A stretch of 64,000 bases of DNA from Enterovibrio norvegicus DSM 15893 (GTDB lineage Bacteria; Pseudomonadota; Gammaproteobacteria; Enterobacterales; Vibrionaceae), in assembly GCF_900115495.1 (NCBI RefSeq), contig NZ_FOWR01000016.1, forward strand, positions 53,007 through 117,006. The letters run 5' to 3'. A model generated the notes under the pieces. The model was not told the origin of the DNA. It searched no databases and saw nothing but the letters and a program-made list of their open reading frames with translations. Each line of letters opens with the position of its first letter. Within the stretch, counting starts at the first letter, position 1. Positions 45,380-53,535 of the stretch are shown here, in pieces. The position numbers and the translations under genes are program-made.

Positions 45380-46443
45380 TGAAGACGGTTCTTCATATCA
45401 CAGAAGCCTTTGGTGGCGGCATTCAGACCGCACTGTGCAGCTACGCAAAATCCACCGAAGGTGACCCTATACGCCACCTTCTTTTGGCGAGGTTGCGCCC
45501 TCAAGATGACACGGGCCTTGCCATCAAGAACTTGTTTGACGAAGTAGAAACGGTCGATGGTGGTTTGCTTCACTTTTATCGCTGCGCGCGTAAAGCCGTG
45601 CTTCAGCACAAACCGGATGTGATTCACCTTCACTCAAGCTTCGCCGGATTTCTGTGCCGTTTTCTTCCCAAAGGCGATGCAAAGCTCGTATATACCCCGC
45701 ATTGCTATGCCTTTGAGCGTCGCGACATCCCTGATTGGAAACAAGAAGTCTACATGCGCTTAGAAACTTTTGGTTTATCGCGTATTGATGTGATTGCAGG
45801 GTGTAGCGAGCGAGAGTGTCAGTTGGGTTTAGAACTGGGGGCAAAGCGCGCGGTTCATCTCAATAACTATGCCGAACTCAGTCCTGAATTGATGGCAGAT
45901 TCACAAGCGCCCTTTCAAGACAGCGATGAAAACGCAGAAAGCCCACGCACTAAAGTGGTCATTGTCGGCCGTGTTTCACCACAAAAAGATCCAGAGTTTT
46001 TGTTAGAGACCATTGATCACCTCCGAAGTTTTCCTGAGTTTAACCACATCCAATTACAGTGGCTTGGTGGTGGCGATCAAGACAAAGAGCAAGAACTGCG
46101 AGCAGCAGGCGTTGACGTCACTGGCATGATTCCCCATCACGTCCTCATGAAAACCCTGAAAGACGCAGATTTGTATTTACACACCGCAGCATGGGAAGGC
46201 ATGCCGTTGACCTTGCTTGAAGCTGCGCGTCTTAAGGTTCCGATGGTGTTACGGATCATCGGCGCAACACAGAGCCTGCATTATCCCTTCCTCGTCAGCA
46301 CACCGGATGCCATGGCGCAGCAAATCGTGGAGTATTGCCGACACCCTCAGCACCCTGACTATCAATCTTCATTGGTGTCCATTAACGAAGCGTTCAGTGC
46401 GGAAAAACAACGCAGTGCGCTCATTGAGATTTATGGGGCATAA
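45379..46443 (+). CDS. GT4-family glycosyltransferase
   Basis: 354 residues from ATG 45379 (overlapping the previous stop as TAATG); the upstream in-frame ATG at 45367 is less likely. N-terminal motif MKTVLHITEAFGGGIQTAL, C-terminal half with TKVVIVGRVSPQKDPEFLLE and the donor-site motif EGMPLTLLEAARLKVPMVLR (E-x7-E). GT-B fold, GT4 family, acting on the cytoplasmic side of the inner membrane. With the earlier GT4 and the initiating transferase it is the third and last sugar-adding enzyme recognised in the locus. Donor unknown. Confidence 0.92.
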   Translation: MKTVLHITEAFGGGIQTALCSYAKSTEGDPIRHLLLARLRPQDDTGLAIKNLFDEVETVDGGLLHFYRCARKAVLQHKPDVIHLHSSFAGFLCRFLPKGDAKLVYTPHCYAFERRDIPDWKQEVYMRLETFGLSRIDVIAGCSERECQLGLELGAKRAVHLNNYAELSPELMADSQAPFQDSDENAESPRTKVVIVGRVSPQKDPEFLLETIDHLRSFPEFNHIQLQWLGGGDQDKEQELRAAGVDVTGMIPHHVLMKTLKDADLYLHTAAWEGMPLTLLEAARLKVPMVLRIIGATQSLHYPFLVSTPDAMAQQIVEYCRHPQHPDYQSSLVSINEAFSAEKQRSALIEIYGA

Positions 46444-46446
46444 ACC

Positions 46447-48168
46447 ATGATATGGGTGGTGGCGTTGCTCATTGTCGGGCTTCTGATGACCTTGATGCTC
46501 ACTCGCGTCCGCCCTGCTTTGGTATTTGGTGCCGTGTTTGCCGTATTGCTGCTGCTCGACATCGTGCCTGCCACTCAACTGTTTAACCATTTCACGAACC
46601 CCGCACTGATTACACTGGTATTGCTAATTCTGGTGTCAGTGGTACTAGAACGTACCGCCTTGATTAGTGCGCTCGGACATTGGTGCACACGCGGCAGCCT
46701 TCGTCGTGTCACCCTGCAATCGACGTTAGCGGCAGGGTTGTTGTCTGCAGTGATCAATAACACGGCGGTGGTATCGACCTTGATGCGAAGCCTCACTCAC
46801 ACGGCGTACCCTGCCAGCAAGCTGCTGATCCCGCTTTCTTATGCCGCCATCTTGGGTGGCACAATGACCTTGATAGGAACGTCCACCAACCTTCTGGTCA
46901 ACGGTTTTACGCTCAGCGCGGGCCTGCCTGGGCTGGGCTTTTTCGATTTCACCTTAGTTGGGGCGCCACTGTTTTTCATTGGCATCGCACTCATTGTCTT
47001 AGTTTCTGTTCGTCTTTTGCCTACAAATGATGTAACTCAACAATCAACCTCACAGTCCTATTTGCTGGAAAGTCGATTGGAGCCGGAATCGCCACTTATC
47101 GGACAAACAGTGGAGGCCAGCGGTTTGCGGCATCTCGAACGTTTGTTTTTGGTCGAAATCATTCGCAAACATCACGTGATATCTCCTGTCGCCCCGACAG
47201 AACCATTGCAAGCCAATGATGTGTTGGTGTTTTCAGGGGATCTTGAAGCAACCGCATTACTGGCAAGGTTCAAGGGCTTAACCTTGGTGACACAAGGGGA
47301 AGAAACACCGTCGGATAACTTGGTGGATGTAGTCGTCACACCCCAAGCCATGGTGGCGGGAAGAACCATTAAATCGTTGAACTTCCGCTCGCAGTTTGAT
47401 GCAGCAGTGGTGGCGGTAAAACGGGGCGACCACCACATTCGCGGTGGCCTCGGTCAAGTGCGTTTGCGTGGTGGTGACTTGTTGGTGTTGGCGGTTGGCG
47501 CTGACTTTCACAGTCGAGAGAACATCACTCAGAACTTTGTGTTGGTGGGTGAGCGCAGTCGACATGCATTGCTCACATCGCGCCAATCTACGCTGTTTTG
47601 CTTAGGGGCCGTTACCGTGTTGCTGGCAGGCGCGATGGACATGCTGCCCTTGTACAAAGGATTGGTACTTTTGATCGCTGCAGCCGTGGCATCACGTATT
47701 GTCACGATTCATGATTTACGCCGTCGGTTCCCGTTCGAATTGGTGGTGGTGATTGGCGCTGCACTTGGCCTTGCTCAAGCAATATCGACGACAGGGTTAG
47801 CAGACATCATTGCCACCAGCATGATGTCAGTTAGCCAGCATTGGGGGCCTTTTGGTGCCTTAGTCATTTTGTATATTGCTACGTGGCTGATGACGGAACT
47901 CATTACCAATAATGCAGCAGCAGCCATTGCCTTCCCCATCGGCCTCGCTTTGGCAGGTCAATATGGGGTGGATCCGCTGCCCTACATCATGACGGTTGCG
48001 TTTGGAGCAAGTGCGAGCTTTCTATCACCGTTTGGCTATCAAACCAATTTAATGGTGTTTACAGCCGGCCGCTATCAAACACGAGATTATCTGAAAGCGG
48101 GTTTTCCATTAACACTGGCCTATGGCTTGGGTGTCATTACTCTCGTGCCTTACGTTTTTCCTTGGTGA
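46447..48168 (+). CDS. SLC13/DASS-type permease with two TrkA-C domains, candidate sulfate transporter
   Basis: 573 residues. Two groups of hydrophobic helices (about 1–190 and 385–573) flank a cytoplasmic insert with two TrkA_C (RCK_C) domains (about 210–280 and 295–365: PLIGQTVEASGLRHLERLFL, MVAGRTIKSLNFRSQFDAAV). Transport motifs include INNTAVVSTLMRSLTH with GTSTNLLVNG and a mirrored ELITNNAAAAIAFPIGLAL, the paired anion-binding hairpins of the family. Close relatives sit in cysD-cysN operons of Vibrio and Shewanella and are taken to import sulfate. Here it is the likely sulfate feeder for the sulfation branch. Other anions are possible. Confidence 0.88.
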   Translation: MIWVVALLIVGLLMTLMLTRVRPALVFGAVFAVLLLLDIVPATQLFNHFTNPALITLVLLILVSVVLERTALISALGHWCTRGSLRRVTLQSTLAAGLLSAVINNTAVVSTLMRSLTHTAYPASKLLIPLSYAAILGGTMTLIGTSTNLLVNGFTLSAGLPGLGFFDFTLVGAPLFFIGIALIVLVSVRLLPTNDVTQQSTSQSYLLESRLEPESPLIGQTVEASGLRHLERLFLVEIIRKHHVISPVAPTEPLQANDVLVFSGDLEATALLARFKGLTLVTQGEETPSDNLVDVVVTPQAMVAGRTIKSLNFRSQFDAAVVAVKRGDHHIRGGLGQVRLRGGDLLVLAVGADFHSRENITQNFVLVGERSRHALLTSRQSTLFCLGAVTVLLAGAMDMLPLYKGLVLLIAAAVASRIVTIHDLRRRFPFELVVVIGAALGLAQAISTTGLADIIATSMMSVSQHWGPFGALVILYIATWLMTELITNNAAAAIAFPIGLALAGQYGVDPLPYIMTVAFGASASFLSPFGYQTNLMVFTAGRYQTRDYLKAGFPLTLAYGLGVITLVPYVFPW

Positions 48169-48175
48169 AGTAATT

Positions 48176-49486
48176 ATGATCGCAAGCCTTGTAAGCCGAT
48201 TCCAACAGCTCCCTGCGGAGCGTCGGCAGTTCCTGTTTCACGCTGCGCTTGCGGCGTTGTTTCGCGTATTTTCTGCAGGCGCCGCCTTTCTGCTGAGTGT
48301 TGTGGCAGCAAGAACGCTGGGTACACACCAGTCAGGTCTGTTCTTCCTTGCGTTGAGCTTAGCAACCTTACTCGGCACCCTAAGCTTGCTGGGTATGGAT
48401 AACGCGCTATTGCGGTTCATTGGAAAGTCATCGACAGAAGATGCGACAGAAACCAACCAGGTGTTCACCAACGCCTATGCCGTGGTTGTGCCCACCAGCA
48501 CTGTTGTTGGTCTCATCGTGTTTGTTCTCTCACCTTGGTTATCGACCAGCGTGTTCGATAAACCCGGTGCCGTTGATGCCATGCGTGCATTCGCAGTGGC
48601 GATACCGCTTATCAGTCTGTTTTTCCTCAATGGCTATGCGCTGCAAGCAACCCGACGCGTCATTGCATCAGTGTGTTCCATGCAACTCGGAGTAACGGTA
48701 TTGCTGCTACCCGCACTGTATGGCTTATCCCTTTATGCCATCGAGCCAAGTGCCAGTGTTGCCGCCACGCTGTATACGGGGGCCGCAGCCATTGTGGTGC
48801 TATCAGGTTTGGTGTTGTGGTTCCGACAACCTGCACACCGCATCGATAGCAGCGATTTAGGCAAACCGGCCCTGTGGAAAGCTGCACCAAATTTGTGGCT
48901 CATTGCAGCAACAGGTCAAGCCATCCCGTGGGCGTCTGTCGTTATCGTAGGGTTTTATACGCAATCGCAGGATGTGGCGTATTTTTCCGCCGCACAACGT
49001 ACCTCGCTGCTCATCACCTTTATGTTGATGGTCGTGAATTTCGTTGCAGCGCCCCGTTTCTCCGCCTTATTTCACGCAGGGGAAATGGATAAATTAAAAC
49101 GTCTTGCGCAGTTTTCAACGCGATTAATGATCGCCTTTTCGCTGCCCGTTCTGCTCTCTGTGCTGGTATGGCCTGAACAGATTATGCGGTTGTTTGGGGA
49201 AGATTTTGTTCTCGGCGCGCCGCTATTGGTGATCCTCGCTATCGGCCAAACCATCAATGTGATGACAGGCTCCGTTGGGTTTCTTCTCACCATGTGCGGC
49301 CACGAACGAGACATGAGGAATGTTACGGTATTCGCAGGCTTGCTCACACTAACGTTGACCTTCATACTCACGCACATTTGGGGCACGCTCGGTGCAGCTA
49401 TCGCAGTCAGTGTGGGGCTAAGTACGCAGAACTTACTTGCCTTCCATAAAGTGAAATCGCGCTTAGGTTTTTGGCCTATTGGTTAA
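48176..49486 (+). CDS. Wzx-type lipid-linked oligosaccharide flippase
   Basis: 436 residues from ATG 48176, 7 nt after the previous stop. About 12–14 membrane helices (LAALFRVFSAGAAFLLSVVA, PTSTVVGLIVFVLSPWL, AIPLISLFFLNGYALQA) with the polysaccharide-biosynthesis/MATE-like pattern RTLGTHQSGLFFLALSLATL and INVMTGSVGFLLTMCGHERD. It would move the finished undecaprenyl-linked repeat unit to the periplasmic side for Wzy. It is the last gene of the locus; the next gene, galU, is 116 nt away with its own ribosome site. Confidence 0.93.
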   Translation: MIASLVSRFQQLPAERRQFLFHAALAALFRVFSAGAAFLLSVVAARTLGTHQSGLFFLALSLATLLGTLSLLGMDNALLRFIGKSSTEDATETNQVFTNAYAVVVPTSTVVGLIVFVLSPWLSTSVFDKPGAVDAMRAFAVAIPLISLFFLNGYALQATRRVIASVCSMQLGVTVLLLPALYGLSLYAIEPSASVAATLYTGAAAIVVLSGLVLWFRQPAHRIDSSDLGKPALWKAAPNLWLIAATGQAIPWASVVIVGFYTQSQDVAYFSAAQRTSLLITFMLMVVNFVAAPRFSALFHAGEMDKLKRLAQFSTRLMIAFSLPVLLSVLVWPEQIMRLFGEDFVLGAPLLVILAIGQTINVMTGSVGFLLTMCGHERDMRNVTVFAGLLTLTLTFILTHIWGTLGAAIAVSVGLSTQNLLAFHKVKSRLGFWPIG

Positions 49487-49602
49487 CCTCACCCCATACT
49501 GAAAGAAATAAATAATTTTTAATTGGTAAATGATACTATTTGCGCTGTCTATTTTTGCACACAGATGCTGATAGCTCGGATGTAATTAAGTAAGGATATC
49601 TG

Positions 49603-50463
49603 ATGATTAACAAGTGCCTATTTCCAGCGGCTGGTTACGGAACACGCTTCCTGCCAGCAACTAAATCCATGCCAAAAGAAATGATGCCGATCGTGAACAA
49701 ACCATTGATTGAATACGGTGTTGATGAAGCTATTCAAGCGGGCATCAATGGCATGTGTATCGTCACCGGCCGTGGCAAACACAGCCTAATGGACCATTTC
49801 GATAAAAACTACGAACTCGAGCACCAAATTCTAGGCACCAACAAAGAAGCCCTGCTTGAAGATATCCGTGCAACGATTGATGCGGCGTCTTTCACATACA
49901 TTCGCCAAAAAGAAATGCGCGGTTTGGGTCATGCCATCCTTACAGGTCGCGACTTGGTCGGTGATGAAGCCTTCGCAGTGGTATTGGCGGATGACCTTTG
50001 TATCAACCAAGAACAGGGCGTATTGACGCAGATGGTTGCGCTTTATAAGCAATTCCGCTGTTCAATCGTCGCCGTTGAAGAAGTACCAGAAGACGAAACC
50101 CACAAATACGGTGTTATTTCAGGACAAGAGATCAAAGATGACTTGTTCCGCGTAGATAACATGGTTGAGAAACCCGAGCCGGGCACAGCGCCAAGTAATC
50201 TTGCAATCATCGGCCGCTACATTCTGACACCAGACATTTTCGACATTCTCGAAAATACTGAACCAGGTAAAAACGGCGAGATTCAAATTACGGATGCACT
50301 GCTCAAGCAAGCACAAGATGGTTGTGTACTGGCCTATAAATTCAAAGGCGAGCGTTTCGATTGCGGCAGCGTAGAAGGCTTTATTGAAGCCACCAACTAC
50401 TGCTACCAAAACATCTATCTGCAATCTGACGCGCCAAACCAGCCAAAAACCGTGAAGTGTTAA
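49603..50463 (+). CDS. galU: UTP–glucose-1-phosphate uridylyltransferase
   Basis: 286 residues. It makes UDP-glucose from UTP and glucose-1-phosphate, the donor for LPS, capsule and EPS sugars. The nucleotide-binding N-terminus is CLFPAAGYGTRFLPATKSMP and the second signature KYGVISGQEIKD / NMVEKPEPGTAPSNLAIIGR is intact. Ribosome site AAGGA lies 6–7 nt upstream. It is adjacent to uvrA as in V. cholerae, so I treat it as backbone rather than part of the EPS insert, although its product may well feed the locus. Confidence 0.97.
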   Translation: MINKCLFPAAGYGTRFLPATKSMPKEMMPIVNKPLIEYGVDEAIQAGINGMCIVTGRGKHSLMDHFDKNYELEHQILGTNKEALLEDIRATIDAASFTYIRQKEMRGLGHAILTGRDLVGDEAFAVVLADDLCINQEQGVLTQMVALYKQFRCSIVAVEEVPEDETHKYGVISGQEIKDDLFRVDNMVEKPEPGTAPSNLAIIGRYILTPDIFDILENTEPGKNGEIQITDALLKQAQDGCVLAYKFKGERFDCGSVEGFIEATNYCYQNIYLQSDAPNQPKTVKC

Positions 50464-50515
50464 TCACATTTCTTTGCGCTTTTAGACGCTAATATCTGCT
50501 CCGAGTAGACTCAAA

Positions 50516-50541
50516 CAAAGCTGTATGTTTATACAGCTTTG
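50516..50541 (+). terminator. Hairpin after galU (terminator candidate overlapping the LexA box)
   Basis: CAAAGCTGTAT (50516–50526) and ATACAGCTTTG (50531–50541) form a perfect 11-bp stem with a GTTT loop, followed by TTCTTTTTC. It lies 53 nt after the galU stop and so may end galU transcription. The stem is AT-rich, so strength is uncertain. Confidence 0.6.
50521..50536. promoter_or_regulatory. LexA (SOS) operator of uvrA
   Basis: CTGTATGTTTATACAG fits the gammaproteobacterial LexA consensus CTGT-N8-ACAG with an AT-rich centre. It lies 106 nt before the uvrA ATG and should place uvrA under DNA-damage control, as in E. coli. It occupies the middle of the galU hairpin. Confidence 0.88.
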
Positions 50542-50626
50542 TTCTTTTTCATGGCGTCTATTTATGGGATACTCAATACATTAGTCACTTCATCAGACAG
50601 CGCGCTGACCAATAGGCAAGGTGGAC

Positions 50627-53461
50627 ATGGATACGATCGACGTCAGAGGGGCTCGCACCCACAATTTAAAGAACATCAATCTGACTATCCCTAGGGACAA
50701 GCTGATTGTGATTACCGGTCTGTCCGGCTCAGGTAAGTCCTCACTCGCGTTTGATACCTTGTACGCTGAAGGACAGCGCCGATACGTTGAATCGCTCTCC
50801 GCCTACGCTCGCCAGTTCTTGTCACTGATGGAAAAGCCAGACGTTGACCATATTGATGGTTTATCACCGGCCATTTCTATTGAACAAAAATCCACGTCGC
50901 ACAACCCGCGTTCTACTGTAGGTACCATCACCGAAGTGTATGACTATCTGCGTCTACTGTATGCACGCGTCGGCGATCCTCGCTGCCCAACACACAATGT
51001 CACGCTGGAGGCACAGACCGTCAGCCAGATGGTCGACAAAGTGTTGGAGCGTGACGAGGGCACCAAGTTGATGTTGCTCGCCCCTATCGTCAAAGAACGC
51101 AAAGGTGAGCACGTTAAAACACTCGAAAACTTGGTCGCGCATGGTTTTATCCGCGCGCGTATCGACGGTGAAGTGTGTGATTTGTCCGATCCGCCAACAC
51201 TGGAGCTTCATAAAAAGCACACCATTGAAGTCGTCGTTGACCGTTTTAAAGTTCGCGATGATTTACAGCAGCGCTTGGCTGAATCGTTTGAAACCGCCCT
51301 TGAACTAACAGGCGGCACTGCCGTTGTCAGCCACATGGATGGCGACGGTGATGACATGGTATTTTCGGCTAACTTTGCCTGCCCGCATTGCGGTTACAGC
51401 ATGCAAGAACTGGAACCACGCCTGTTCTCCTTCAATAACCCCGCAGGAGCTTGCCCAACCTGTGATGGTTTAGGGGTTCAACAATTCTTTGATGAAAACC
51501 GCGTGGTGCAAAACGAAGCCGTGAGTCTTGCAGGCGGTGCGATACGTGGATGGGACCGACGCAATTTTTACTACTTTCAGATGCTCACCTCACTTGCCGA
51601 ACATTATGCGTTCGACATTGAAGCGCCTTGGGAAAGCCTGACACCCAAGATCCGCGATGTGGTGCTAAACGGCTCAGGTACCACCGAGGTTGCTTTTAAG
51701 TACGTTAACGACCGTGGCGATATCACGGTACGCAAACATCCATTTGAAGGCATTTTGAATAACCTTAATCGCCGCTACCGCGATACTGAATCCATGGCTG
51801 TGCGTGAAGAGCTCGCAAAATACATTGCGAATAAATCATGCGGAAGCTGTGGCGGTTCTCGCCTTCGTGAAGAAGCTCGCCACGTGTTTGTTGCCGATAC
51901 TAATCTTCCGACCGTCTGTGAGATGAGTATTCACGATGCACTCGATTTCTTCGCAGGTTTGCAGCTTGAAGGCCAACGTGCACAAATCGCCGACAAGATA
52001 CTGAAAGAAATCCACGACCGTCTCCGTTTCTTGGTCAATGTGGGTCTTAACTATCTGAGTTTGTACCGCAGCGCCGATACCCTTTCAGGCGGTGAGGCGC
52101 AGCGTATTCGTCTTGCTAGCCAAATAGGTGCTGGGCTTGTCGGTGTGATGTATGTGTTAGATGAACCCTCTATTGGTCTTCATCAGCGTGACAACGAGCG
52201 ATTGCTGAGTACGCTGGATCACCTGAGAAACCTTGGCAATACCGTTTTGGTGGTAGAGCATGATGAAGATGCGATTCGCGCCGCTGACCACATCATTGAT
52301 ATTGGCCCAGGCGCCGGTGTTCATGGTGGCTATGTCGTGGCTGAAGGCACGTACGAAGACATCATTGCCAATGAAAACTCGCTGACAGGTCAATACCTCA
52401 GCGGCAAAAAACAAATCATAATGCCTGCCGAGCGCACGCCGTATGACCCAGAAAAAGTCGTGCGCTTGCTTGGCGCGACGGGCAACAACCTTAACAGTGT
52501 GGATTTGACTCTCCCTGTCGGCTTGTTTACCTGTGTCACGGGCGTATCCGGTTCGGGTAAGTCCACACTGATCAACGACACCTTCTACAAAATCGCCCAC
52601 CAGCGACTGAATGGCGCGACCACAGGCGAACCCGCGCCGTTTAAAGACATTGAAGGCATTGGCCATTTCGATAAAGTGATCGATATTGACCAAAGCCCGA
52701 TTGGACGCACACCTCGCTCTAACCCTGCCACGTACACAGGGATTTTCACGCCAATTCGTGAATTGTTCGCAGGTACGCAAGAATCTCGCGCTCGCGGATA
52801 TAAAGTAGGACGCTTTAGCTTTAACGTGAAAGGCGGACGCTGTGAAGCCTGCCAAGGTGATGGTGTTATCAAGGTTGAAATGCACTTCCTGCCGGATGTT
52901 TATGTGCCTTGTGATGTGTGTAAAGGGAAGCGTTATAACCGCGAAACCTTGGAAATTCGCTACAAAGGCAAAACCATCGACGAAGTGTTGGAAATGACCG
53001 TTGAGGATGCACGCGAGTATTTTGACGCCGTGCCAGCGATTGCCCGTAAACTTCAAACCTTGATGGACGTGGGCCTGTCCTATATCCGTTTAGGCCAAGC
53101 GGCAACCACCTTGTCCGGCGGTGAAGCGCAGCGCGTGAAGTTGGCGAGAGAGCTGTCAAAACGAGACACAGGCAAAACGCTGTATATACTCGACGAACCA
53201 ACAACGGGTCTGCACTTCCACGACATTCAACAATTGCTGACCGTGCTTCACCGCCTACGTGATCACGGCAATACCATTGTGGTCATCGAGCACAACTTGG
53301 ATGTTATCAAGACGGCAGACTGGATCGTTGACCTTGGCCCTGAAGGCGGAAACGGTGGCGGTTTGATTGTCGCAGAAGGTACACCTGAAGACGTTGCGAA
53401 GGTGAAAGGCTCACACACCGCACGCTTCTTAAAACCCTTATTGAAGAAAAAGGGTAAATAG
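50627..53461 (+). CDS. uvrA: Excinuclease ABC subunit A
   Basis: 944 residues from ATG 50627, which gives [19 protein letters not shown], collinear with E. coli UvrA; a GTG two codons earlier is possible. UvrA dimers recognise DNA lesions and load UvrB for nucleotide excision repair. Two ABC ATPase halves are present: Walker [16 protein letters not shown] and [15 protein letters not shown], signatures [16 protein letters not shown] and [15 protein letters not shown]. Zinc modules CPHC…CPTC (about 251–280) and CEAC…CDVC (about 740–766) are complete. Confidence 0.98.
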   Translation: MDTIDVRGARTHNLKNINLTIPRDKLIVITGLSGSGKSSLAFDTLYAEGQRRYVESLSAYARQFLSLMEKPDVDHIDGLSPAISIEQKSTSHNPRSTVGTITEVYDYLRLLYARVGDPRCPTHNVTLEAQTVSQMVDKVLERDEGTKLMLLAPIVKERKGEHVKTLENLVAHGFIRARIDGEVCDLSDPPTLELHKKHTIEVVVDRFKVRDDLQQRLAESFETALELTGGTAVVSHMDGDGDDMVFSANFACPHCGYSMQELEPRLFSFNNPAGACPTCDGLGVQQFFDENRVVQNEAVSLAGGAIRGWDRRNFYYFQMLTSLAEHYAFDIEAPWESLTPKIRDVVLNGSGTTEVAFKYVNDRGDITVRKHPFEGILNNLNRRYRDTESMAVREELAKYIANKSCGSCGGSRLREEARHVFVADTNLPTVCEMSIHDALDFFAGLQLEGQRAQIADKILKEIHDRLRFLVNVGLNYLSLYRSADTLSGGEAQRIRLASQIGAGLVGVMYVLDEPSIGLHQRDNERLLSTLDHLRNLGNTVLVVEHDEDAIRAADHIIDIGPGAGVHGGYVVAEGTYEDIIANENSLTGQYLSGKKQIIMPAERTPYDPEKVVRLLGATGNNLNSVDLTLPVGLFTCVTGVSGSGKSTLINDTFYKIAHQRLNGATTGEPAPFKDIEGIGHFDKVIDIDQSPIGRTPRSNPATYTGIFTPIRELFAGTQESRARGYKVGRFSFNVKGGRCEACQGDGVIKVEMHFLPDVYVPCDVCKGKRYNRETLEIRYKGKTIDEVLEMTVEDAREYFDAVPAIARKLQTLMDVGLSYIRLGQAATTLSGGEAQRVKLARELSKRDTGKTLYILDEPTTGLHFHDIQQLLTVLHRLRDHGNTIVVIEHNLDVIKTADWIVDLGPEGGNGGGLIVAEGTPEDVAKVKGSHTARFLKPLLKKKGK

Positions 53462-53495
53462 AGCGATACTTTCGGTAACCTATCCCCCTCACTCA

Positions 53496-53517
53496 CCACC
53501 TCGTAAGAGGTGGTTTT
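53496..53517 (+). terminator. Rho-independent terminator of uvrA
   Basis: CCACCTC pairs with GAGGTGG across a GTAA tetraloop and is followed by TTTTATATT. It begins 35 nt after the uvrA stop and just before the next gene, which therefore probably has its own promoter or relies on read-through. Confidence 0.8.
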
Positions 53518-53535
53518 ATATTGATAGTAGAAAGC

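Noticed and set aside
52157..53056. 299-codon open frame antisense to uvrA
   Set aside because: Fully covered by highly conserved uvrA codons; no homology signature or ribosome site recognised.
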